Shown here piece by piece: positions 46,273 through 52,313 of a stretch of 64,000 bases of DNA. The stretch comes from Enterococcus gallinarum NBRC 100675 (lineage in GTDB: Bacteria; Bacillota; Bacilli; Lactobacillales; Enterococcaceae). Within the stretch, counting starts at the first letter, position 1. Each line of letters begins with the position of its first letter. The stretch spans positions 62,001-126,000 of the forward strand of contig NZ_BCQE01000001.1 of the NCBI RefSeq assembly GCF_001544275.1. The letters are read 5' to 3'. The notes beneath the pieces were generated by a model, which saw nothing but the letters and a program-made list of their open reading frames with translations, ran no database searches and was not told the DNA's origin. The position numbers and the translations under genes are program-made.

Positions 46273-46372
46273 CATTTGAACTCGACCTTTTATTAGTCGT
46301 ATATCGAGGAACGACAAACATTTGAACTCGACCTTTTATTAGTCGTATATCGAGGAACGACAAATATTTGAA
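46273..46372 (-). ncRNA. type III antitoxin RNA, two 46-nt repeats plus a partial third
   Basis: Units at 46372-46327 and 46326-46281, then 8 nt of a third. They differ at one base. Each unit can fold as an H-type pseudoknot: GTCGT pairs with ACGAC, and CTCGA in the loop between them pairs with the downstream TCGAG. The flanking TTCAAATG-type sequence is the expected cleavage region. 46 nt is longer than the about 36-nt ToxI repeat and nearer the CptIN class as I recall it. No protein is encoded. Confidence 0.88.
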
Positions 46373-46398
46373 AAGATAAACTTCTTACTTTCATTTAT

Positions 46399-46427
46399 AT
46401 GTTATCATAGATAATTTTCTATTACAA
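46399..46427 (-). promoter_or_regulatory. promoter of the antitoxin-toxin operon
   Basis: Minus strand: TTGTAA (46427-46422), 17-bp spacer, TAACAT (46404-46399), about 25 bp before the first repeat. Confidence 0.5.
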
Positions 46428-46479
46428 GTAATTCGATAAAAAATTGTTGATAATATCCACTGGTGACTAACTTAGATAT

Positions 46480-47052
46480 TCAATCTAGCGGATTAAACTT
46501 GTCTAAACTTGCTCGAATTTCTTCTTCCTCTAATCCAATATACCGAATCGTGATTGATTGACTAGAATGATTCAAAATTTTCATCAGTGTAGGAATATCT
46601 TTAAATTGACGATAGTATTTATAACCAAACGTTTTACGCATCGTGTGTGTTCCAATATAATCCAATTCAAGAACATTTGCGACTCTTTGCAAGACTTTAT
46701 AGTATTGATGGGTTCCTAACGGTTTAGAATGGTCAGAAGGTCTATAAAATAACCAATTAGATTGTCCATCATGATAAGCATTTAAATAATCAATAATCAA
46801 ACTTGTTAGATTCGATAGATTTAATTCTCTTTGTTTATTTGTCTTTTTCTCAACAATAACTGTAGTAGTCTTATTTTGAACATCAGAAACTTTCAAATTT
46901 AAAATATCAGAAATTCGTAAGCCAGTGAAAATACCTATGGTAAATATCAAATGGTCTCTTTTTCCATGTTTTCCTTTTTTCAATTCCGTTAAAAAATCTA
47001 CCATCACTTGTTTGTCTTTTATAGGTTTTACATTTATAATATTTCGTGTCAT
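46480..47052 (-). CDS. short tyrosine recombinase, catalytic domain only
   Basis: A 190-aa Xer-like recombinase. Catalytic residues are in place: Arg46 (GLRISD), Lys about 69, His136/Arg139 (HTMRKTFG), His162 (ILNHSSQS) and Tyr171 (TIRYIGL). It lacks the usual N-terminal core-binding domain, as do several plasmid-borne enterococcal recombinases. It may resolve multimers or move a smaller unit. The start region contains ATGACACG twice in tandem: the first ATG, better placed after AGGAGGAGG, opens a three-codon frame whose TGA overlaps the true start (ATGA). Confidence 0.82.
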   Translation of the reverse strand: MTRNIINVKPIKDKQVMVDFLTELKKGKHGKRDHLIFTIGIFTGLRISDILNLKVSDVQNKTTTVIVEKKTNKQRELNLSNLTSLIIDYLNAYHDGQSNWLFYRPSDHSKPLGTHQYYKVLQRVANVLELDYIGTHTMRKTFGYKYYRQFKDIPTLMKILNHSSQSITIRYIGLEEEEIRASLDKFNPLD

Positions 47053-47087
47053 CGTGTCATTTTGCCTCCTCCTATTGCTGTTCTATA

Positions 47088-47199
47088 GGGATACTTTTAT
47101 ATTGAATAATAATTAAAGTATCCTTATCATCTTTATGGTCTGTTTCGATGTTGATAAATCAACATCTTCAAGGGATACTAATTACAAAAGTATCCCTTG
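47088..47199. promoter_or_regulatory. GGGATACT operator-like cluster upstream of the short recombinase
   Basis: GGGATACT at 47088, its complement AGTATCC at 47117, and a perfect 11-bp inverted repeat CAAGGGATACT / AGTATCCCTTG (47169-47179, 47189-47199). A second inverted repeat GATGTTGA/TCAACATC lies at 47147-47166. The cluster covers the likely promoter of the 190-aa recombinase gene. Confidence 0.55.
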
Positions 47200-47250
47200 C
47201 AAGGACCTTTATAGCATCATCTTATAAGGGTTGCAAATTTATAGAACAAA

Positions 47251-47280
47251 AAATATCACCAATAAATATTAGTGATATTT
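47251..47280 (-). terminator. terminator of the three-gene operon
   Basis: AAATATCAC/GTGATATTT, 9-bp arms, 12-nt loop, followed by T on the minus strand; 9 bp beyond the stop at 47289. Confidence 0.8.
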
Positions 47281-47288
47281 TCCAGTTA

Positions 47289-48209
47289 TTATTTATTTCT
47301 CAAACTCTCATTTATTTTTTTTGACAGAGTTTTCCCTATACCTGTAAAGAATTTATTTTCTTTTCTAGGTGTCCACTTCTTACTATCTAATTCATTAGAA
47401 AACATTATTACTAAAGAGGGAATTACATCCACAAAACACTTCAAAACTACAATAGCTTCTATTGTTTCTGCCATTTCAAAATATTCTGTTCCTCTGTATT
47501 CATTAACATCTATATCTACATAGCTTTTCTCACCTAAAGTTAAAGAAAAAAATTCTTGAAACCTTGATAACTCTACTTTAACGCTTGATATTTCCTTATT
47601 TTCAAATAAAAATAAGAGAGTTGTTAACATATTTAAAATTTTTTGCCCAGAACCGGAAATTTCTGCTAGTTTGTCTTTAGTTCTCCCCTTAAAACCAGTT
47701 AACTTCAGTAATTTAGTTTCACTATCTTCTTCCAAAAACTCATTTGGATTGTCTATTAAATAATGCGTCATCCAAATAAATAAATCTGTTTTTATACCTA
47801 ATACTCGTTGCTCTGTTATAACTAAGTCTTTTTTATAGCCAACTAATTTTCTTAAATTTTTCAGAGTATTATTGTTATATCTCTTATTACATATGTAATA
47901 GTTTTTACCCTCAAAGCTAAAAATAATTACGTTCATAGCATAAGTAGAAACCCGCTTTTCTCTATTCGGATTTACAGCCTCGTGATTTTTAACATATTCA
48001 TAATTAAATTTTAGATAATTAAAGTATACCTTTTTACCATTTATTATCGTAATTTGGTTTTCTTCATATACAAAATCAACTTCATAATTCAGAGGAGTAT
48101 TATCAAAAGCATCTATCTCTCTTACGTGATTTTGTTCACTTACTTTTATATTATTAATTAAATCATCCAAAGAAACATTTGAATTATCAATCCATTTAGA
48201 ATAAATCAT
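47289..48209 (-). CDS. unknown protein, third gene of candidate defence operon, 306 aa
   Basis: A 306-aa soluble protein; family not recognised. The N-terminal half is beta-rich (YEVDFVYEENQITIINGKKVYFNYLKF, MNVIIFSFEGKNYYICNKR) and the C-terminal half mixed, with VKVELSRFQEFFSLTLGEKSYVDIDVNEYRG and a helical end EAIVVLKCFVDVIPSLVIMFSNEL. No TM segment and no clear catalytic motif. AGGAGGAGAATTTTAAGTT precedes the ATG; the gap from the two-TM gene is 17 bp. The build (beta-rich sensor-like start, helical end) and context suggest the effector or sensor of a small defence system, which is inference. Confidence 0.65.
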   Translation of the reverse strand: MIYSKWIDNSNVSLDDLINNIKVSEQNHVREIDAFDNTPLNYEVDFVYEENQITIINGKKVYFNYLKFNYEYVKNHEAVNPNREKRVSTYAMNVIIFSFEGKNYYICNKRYNNNTLKNLRKLVGYKKDLVITEQRVLGIKTDLFIWMTHYLIDNPNEFLEEDSETKLLKLTGFKGRTKDKLAEISGSGQKILNMLTTLLFLFENKEISSVKVELSRFQEFFSLTLGEKSYVDIDVNEYRGTEYFEMAETIEAIVVLKCFVDVIPSLVIMFSNELDSKKWTPRKENKFFTGIGKTLSKKINESLRNK

Positions 48210-48226
48210 AACTTAAAATTCTCCTC

Positions 48227-48853
48227 CTACTTTTGCAACAATTGAAGTCTTTTACTATCTATATTCGTCATACCAAGATATTTCCAACCACTATCTTTTT
48301 CGCAAACAAGATAATCATTATTTCCTTTATTATGCTCTTCTAATAATAAAATAAATTTAATTTCTCTTGTAATCGATATTCCTTCTTTGGGGCTTTTCTG
48401 TAAAATTTTATTTATATCAATTTCATATTCTTCAGAAGTAGAAATTTCTTTTACAAAAGAAGAACTCTTATTGTTCTGCACTTGTAATAAGTAACAATCA
48501 GGAACTTTTAATGAAATCAATGGGCATTTCCTCTTTTTACCCTCTATTTTAATGTTAGCTTTTATTTCCAATTGTTTATCTATATCTTTATCATAAAGAA
48601 TTAGTTTGTCAGATTCTTGTTCTATGGCTTCTATAGAAATTCTAATCATTAACTTATTTTTTTTATAAAAATAGTCTATAGCGGAGAATAAACTATTTCC
48701 AATAAAACTAAATATAGCAATATCAAATCCTGTAAGGATTTTTGTGTCTGGGATATTAACAAAAAAATGAGCAATCGGTATAAAATAAGAACAAACTCCT
48801 GATATAATAACAATTATTAACTGCTTTATTTGTTTAAATATTTCATTCTTCAT
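48227..48853 (-). CDS. unknown two-TM protein, second gene of candidate defence operon, 208 aa
   Basis: A 208-aa protein with two N-terminal TM helices (LIIVIISGVCSYFIPIAHFF, about 12-31, and ILTGFDIAIFSFIGNSLFSAIDYFY, about 39-63) and a beta-rich cytoplasmic domain (LMIRISIEAIEQESDKLILYD, LEIKANIKIEGKKRKCPLISLKVPDCYLLQVQ, REIKFILLLEEH). Family not recognised. Its start lies inside the end of the 161-aa gene (11-bp overlap), so they are translated together. Two-TM plus soluble domain is a common shape for membrane effectors in anti-phage systems. Confidence 0.65.
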   Translation of the reverse strand: MKNEIFKQIKQLIIVIISGVCSYFIPIAHFFVNIPDTKILTGFDIAIFSFIGNSLFSAIDYFYKKNKLMIRISIEAIEQESDKLILYDKDIDKQLEIKANIKIEGKKRKCPLISLKVPDCYLLQVQNNKSSSFVKEISTSEEYEIDINKILQKSPKEGISITREIKFILLLEEHNKGNNDYLVCEKDSGWKYLGMTNIDSKRLQLLQK

Positions 48854-49328
48854 AAAAGTACCTCAGAAGACATTTAGAAATAAAGCTATCAAAAACTTTC
48901 TCAATTTTTCGTCCTAAACAAATACCATTTGATTTAATAGTAATTTCAGAACTAGTATTTTTATTTAAAAATCTAAGTTCCATAATATCTATAGATTCTT
49001 TGTCTGAAATCCATTCTAATTCTGAAACGATTTTATATATATTATTTGGTTGCGTCCTCAATTGCAGTAACCAATGATTAAGCTCTTCTTGAATACCATC
49101 CTCTGCATCTTCAGACATTTTTATCTTGGTTAAAATAATATCTGAATTTTTAGAAGTAGCTTTTACTAAAAAAAGCATCAGTTCTGTATTAAATAAAACT
49201 TGTCTAAATCCTCTTTTTCTTTGCGACTTGATAAAATCAGAATAATTAATCTTAGAAGAATCATACGGAATCAGCAAAAATTCACATGAATTACGGTCTA
49301 CTTTTTTAAAAATTTTAGCAAATTCCAT
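48843..49328 (-). CDS. unknown soluble protein, first gene of candidate defence operon, 161 aa
   Basis: A 161-aa protein, family not recognised. Alternating strands and helices: CEFLLIPYDSSKINYSDFIKSQ, GFRQVLFNTELMLFLVKATSKN, DGIQEELNHWLLQLRTQPNNIYKIVSELEWISDKESIDIMELRFLN. No TM helix or known catalytic motif. AGGAGATG precedes the ATG. It is the first gene of a three-gene unit, divergent from the integrase with a 189-bp shared promoter region, the usual spot for cargo in islands. Confidence 0.65.
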   Translation of the reverse strand: MEFAKIFKKVDRNSCEFLLIPYDSSKINYSDFIKSQRKRGFRQVLFNTELMLFLVKATSKNSDIILTKIKMSEDAEDGIQEELNHWLLQLRTQPNNIYKIVSELEWISDKESIDIMELRFLNKNTSSEITIKSNGICLGRKIEKVFDSFISKCLLRYFYEE

Positions 49329-49517
49329 AAAAACATCTCCTAAATTTTGATGGTATATTCATTATTTATTATACAATAAATCTTCATTAGTAAACAGGAA
49401 AATCCTATTTCTCTGGGAAAAAGTAGAAAAATCCACTTATACTTTTTATAGAATTTTACTACTCGATATCATATAATAATCTCAACTTTATCCTATGCCA
49501 TAAAAAGGAGAATTTTT

Positions 49518-50684
49518 ATGGCACAAATTAAACCATACAAAAAACAGGATGGCACTATCAATTATATGTTTGATTTTTATGTAGGCATCAATCCTAAAAC
49601 TGGGAAGAAACAGAAAACAACTAGAAGGGGGTTTAAAACAGAGGAAGAAGCTAGTTTAGCATTAGCGGAATTAAGTCTTTTGGTTGCAACTGAACAGTAT
49701 GTACCTAAGAAACACCGTACCTTTAATGAAATTTTCACACTATGGTATAAGCAGTATTGCAACTTAGTAAAGGAAAGCACTGCAGTTACAGCTAAATGTG
49801 AATTCAAGTATGCTATATTGCCAAAATTTCAAGAAATGAAAATCCAAGACATTACTCCAATTTATTGTCAGCAAATAGTAAATGAATGGTATAAAGATAA
49901 ACCAAAAAGAGCTAGTAGGTTTATTTACTATTTTAATAGAGTAATGGAACATGCTATGTTCTTAGAATTAATCTATCAAAACCCAATGGCTAATGTAAAA
50001 AAACCAGTAACCAATCTTAATTTAAATCAGTATGAAGAGTTTTCAAATTTTTTTACTAAAGAAGAATTAATCGAGTTTCTGAGATTTACAAAAGAAAATT
50101 TTGATTCTGAAAGATATGCCTTTTTTAGAACATTGGCATTTACTGGATTACGCAAAGGAGAAGCATTTGCTTTAACTTGGGAGGATATTAATTTTGACGA
50201 GAAGTATTTAGAAGTAACTAAAACTGTTGCTAAAGGAGACAGAAACAAAACCCTAATTCACCCACCGAAAACAAAGGCTGGTTTTAGAAGAATAAGTTTG
50301 GACGATACCACATTAGTAGCTTTAAAAACATGGCAGGAAAAACAAGCAATAAAATTTGATTTACCTAAGCTAAATCCTAAACAGATTATTTTTTCTAATT
50401 ACAAAAATACTTATCTCGAATCAGGTATAACTAAAGAGTGGTTTTTAACGATTCAGAGATTGTATAGGAAAAAGACTGGTAAAGAAATCAAAACAATTAC
50501 AATGCACGGTTTTAGGCACACACATGCAAGTCTATTGTACAAAGCAAATATCCCAATTAAAGAAGCTCAAGAAAGACTTGGACATTCTAATGTGAAAACG
50601 ACACTGAACATTTACACTCACTTATCCAAAGACCAAAGAGATAAAACAGCTAATCGTTTTGCTGAATTCATGAATGAAATATAA
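49518..50684 (+). CDS. int: tyrosine integrase of the element
   Basis: A 388-aa integrase of the Tn916/phage type. N-terminal arm-binding domain (residues 1-60: IKPYKKQDGTINYMFDF, RRGFKTEEEASLALAEL), core-binding SAM-like domain (65-165), catalytic domain with Arg212 (TGLRKGEA), His330/Arg333 (HGFRHTHASLL), His356 (RLGHSNVKTTL) and Tyr366 (IYTHL). AAAAAGGAG precedes the ATG. It ends 14 bp before the element's rplT terminator and 260 bp from the att core. No excisionase gene is visible next to it. Confidence 0.95.
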   Translation: MAQIKPYKKQDGTINYMFDFYVGINPKTGKKQKTTRRGFKTEEEASLALAELSLLVATEQYVPKKHRTFNEIFTLWYKQYCNLVKESTAVTAKCEFKYAILPKFQEMKIQDITPIYCQQIVNEWYKDKPKRASRFIYYFNRVMEHAMFLELIYQNPMANVKKPVTNLNLNQYEEFSNFFTKEELIEFLRFTKENFDSERYAFFRTLAFTGLRKGEAFALTWEDINFDEKYLEVTKTVAKGDRNKTLIHPPKTKAGFRRISLDDTTLVALKTWQEKQAIKFDLPKLNPKQIIFSNYKNTYLESGITKEWFLTIQRLYRKKTGKEIKTITMHGFRHTHASLLYKANIPIKEAQERLGHSNVKTTLNIYTHLSKDQRDKTANRFAEFMNEI

Positions 50685-50697
50685 CAAAATGCAAAAT

Positions 50698-50722
50698 AAA
50701 AAACCCACTGATTATAGTGGGT
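50698..50722 (-). terminator. element-supplied terminator of infC-rpmI-rplT
   Basis: AACCCACT/AGTGGGTT hairpin followed by a T run on the minus strand. It replaces the original terminator now at 29787-29807. Confidence 0.8.
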
Positions 50723-50724
50723 TC

Positions 50725-50735
50725 GGGGTATTCAA
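50725..50735. promoter_or_regulatory. integrase arm-type site, right end
   Basis: GGGGTATTCAA, same orientation as the tandem pair at 30103-30126; it lies between the terminator and the rplT stop. Confidence 0.55.
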
Positions 50736-50745
50736 AAGTTGCCTA

Positions 50746-51108
50746 TTACTTGTTTTCTAGGGCTTGGCGTGCTTGGTCAGCCAATGCAGTAAATGCTGTT
50801 GCATCGTTTACAGCCAAGTCAGCTAACATTTTGCGGTTGATGTCGATTTCAGCAACTTTCAAACCGTGCATCAATTTTGAGTAGCTTAAGCCATTCATAC
50901 GAGCCGCTGCGTTGATACGAGCGATCCACAATTTACGGAAGTCGCGTTTCTTTTGACGACGATCGCGGTATGCGTAGTTGTATGAATTCATTACTTGTTC
51001 TTTTGCTGTTTTAAATAAAGTGTGTTTAGAACCGTAGTAACCTTTTGCTAATTTTAGCACTTTTTTACGACGTTTACGAGTTACTGTTCCACCTTTAACA
51101 CGTGCCAT
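50746..51108 (-). CDS. rplT: 50S ribosomal protein L20 (hybrid gene with element-derived 3' end)
   Basis: The 120-aa L20, an RNA-binding assembly protein of the 50S subunit and autoregulator of its operon. It starts [28 protein letters not shown] and ends [13 protein letters not shown]. The first ~50 codons are chromosomal; from the att core (50945-50960) to the stop the sequence comes from the element. The protein differs from the displaced tail at only a few positions (for example VAEID against LAEID, and the last residues), so it should work normally. Third gene of infC-rpmI-rplT. Confidence 0.96.
   Translation of the reverse strand: MARVKGGTVTRKRRKKVLKLAKGYYGSKHTLFKTAKEQVMNSYNYAYRDRRQKKRDFRKLWIARINAAARMNGLSYSKLMHGLKVAEIDINRKMLADLAVNDATAFTALADQARQALENK
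50945..50960. repeat. attachment core, right end, inside rplT
   Basis: CGTTTCTTTTGACGAC, identical to 30028-30043. To the right the chromosomal rplT continues; to the left the sequence is the element's version. Confidence 0.88.
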
Positions 51109-51169
51109 GTATAATTCCTCCTAATATGAAAATCGATAGTTGTTTGAATTTGTAAAGCCTGGGACGCAA

Positions 51170-51370
51170 TTATTTCATGCGTGCTAATTGTTGACGGATA
51201 CGTTTGTAATCGCCAGCTGAAACCATAGAAGCTTTACGCAATTGACGACGTTGTTTTTTTGTTTTACCGTGGAAACGGTGGCTAGTAAATGCACGGAAGC
51301 GTTTCAATCCGCCGCCGCCAGTACGTTTTACGCGTTTTGCTAATCCGCGGTGTGTTTTTTGTTTTGGCAT
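51170..51370 (-). CDS. rpmI: 50S ribosomal protein L35
   Basis: The 66-aa L35: [36 protein letters not shown], then [12 protein letters not shown] and the end IRQQLARMK. Very basic, as usual. ATG at 51370 follows GAGGAGGAAATTAGTT; an in-frame ATG at 51388 overlaps that site. Second gene of infC-rpmI-rplT, 61 bp before rplT. Confidence 0.96.
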   Translation of the reverse strand: MPKQKTHRGLAKRVKRTGGGGLKRFRAFTSHRFHGKTKKQRRQLRKASMVSAGDYKRIRQQLARMK

Positions 51371-51430
51371 AACTAATTTCCTCCTCAAAATCTTTCGTTA
51401 TCTGACTTTAAACTGAAACTCAGTGAGTCA

Positions 51431-51946
51431 TTATTTATCGTTTTTTGGCGATAATACTAAGAACATGCTGCGTCCATCCATTTTTGGTTTTTGTTCAACG
51501 GATGCTAAATCAGCTGTTTCTTCAGCCAAACGATCCAACACTTTCTGACCAATCTCTTTATGGGTAATGGCACGGCCTTTGAAACGGATCGAAGCTTTTA
51601 CTTTGTCCCCTTTTTCAAGGAATTTACGTGCATTACGCAACTTTGTGTTGAAATCATTGACGTCGATCGTTGGACTTAAACGAACCTCTTTAATGTTGAT
51701 TACTTTTTGTTTTTTACGAGCTTCACGGTCTTTCTTCTGTTGCTCAAAACGATATTTTCCGTAATCCATAATTCTTGCTACCGGTGGTTTCGCATTTGGT
51801 GCCACCAATACCACATCAAGGTTTGCTCGTTCTGCAATTTGCAATGCTTCAGCTTTACTCTTTACACCAAGTTGTTCGCCGTTTTGATCAATCAAACGCA
51901 ATTCACGTGCACGAATGCCGTCGTTTACCATCATATCCTTTGCTAT
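51431..51946 (-). CDS. infC: translation initiation factor IF-3
   Basis: The 171-aa IF-3 keeps 50S subunits off 30S and checks the start codon. N-domain: [27 protein letters not shown]; linker [16 protein letters not shown]-domain [46 protein letters not shown] place the start at ATA 51946: the ribosome site GGAGGTGA is 9 nt away, against 3 nt for the ATG at 51952, and the protein then aligns with the known AUU start of Bacillus IF-3 (ISKD against IAKD). Rare start codons let IF-3 limit its own synthesis. With the ATG start it would be 173 aa. Confidence 0.93.
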   Translation of the reverse strand: MAKDMMVNDGIRARELRLIDQNGEQLGVKSKAEALQIAERANLDVVLVAPNAKPPVARIMDYGKYRFEQQKKDREARKKQKVINIKEVRLSPTIDVNDFNTKLRNARKFLEKGDKVKASIRFKGRAITHKEIGQKVLDRLAEETADLASVEQKPKMDGRSMFLVLSPKNDK

Positions 51947-51952
51947 GGTCAT

Positions 51953-52134
51953 TCACCTCCGAGTTTTTTGAGAGAAAGAAAAGCTTGTCGATTCGAAATC
52001 AGACAATAAAAAAAACGAGTTCTTCACGAACCCGCACGTACTCCATACACAAAATGTAGGAATCCTATTCTGCCCAGCGATACAGTCACTCAGGCGAGAA
52101 GCGGGTGCTTCTGCTTTAATTTCTCAACTTTTAT
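51953..52134 (-). promoter_or_regulatory. infC-rpmI-rplT leader with attenuator (L20-leader type)
   Basis: About 180 nt of leader lie between the promoter and infC. It ends in an intrinsic terminator, CGGGTTC/GAACTCG (52034-52016) with eight T. ACCCGC upstream (52106-52101 on the minus strand) can pair with GCGGGT in the terminator's first arm (52035-52030), giving an alternative structure. In Firmicutes this operon is controlled by L20 binding to such a leader; I infer the same here. Confidence 0.75.
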
Positions 52135-52163
52135 AGTATACTGCTTTTTTTAGTTATTGTCAA
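52135..52163 (-). promoter_or_regulatory. strong promoter of infC operon
   Basis: TTGACA (52163-52158), 17-bp spacer, TATACT (52140-52135) on the minus strand; near-consensus. Confidence 0.88.
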
Positions 52164-52273
52164 TGATTTTCATGATTATTTCAAAAAAGAGCGCATAACA
52201 AAAGTGCCCAGCCACCTGAAGTTTCGGCTTGGTTCCAAAGAAGCTACTTCTAATCGTTTATTTGAAAAAAGAA

Positions 52274-52298
52274 GCTGCGACAAGATTTTTGTCACAGC
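52274..52298 (-). terminator. terminator after the NADH oxidase/peroxidase gene
   Basis: GCTGTGACAA/TTGTCGCAGC, 10-bp arms with one G-U pair, then TTCTTTTTT on the minus strand. Confidence 0.85.
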
Positions 52299-52313
52299 TC
52301 CCTCAGCTATTTA

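Larger units (their letters stand above)
30028..50960. mobile_element. integrative element of about 20.9 kb in rplT
   Basis: Bounded by 16-bp direct repeats in the rplT coding sequence, with a tyrosine integrase next to one end and a displaced rplT tail at the other. Composition is far more AT-rich than the flanks. It carries a replication protein, regulators, a surface protein operon, two further recombinases, a type III toxin-antitoxin and several unrecognised cargo genes. I find no relaxase, coupling protein, VirB4-like ATPase, terminase or capsid gene, so it is probably an integrated plasmid-like or island-type element that needs a helper to move. Confidence 0.9.

Noticed and set aside
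46273-46372. Two direct repeats could be read as a minimal CRISPR array
   Set aside because: The 46-nt units are contiguous with no spacers, fold as pseudoknots and lie in front of a ToxN-type gene; there are no cas genes.
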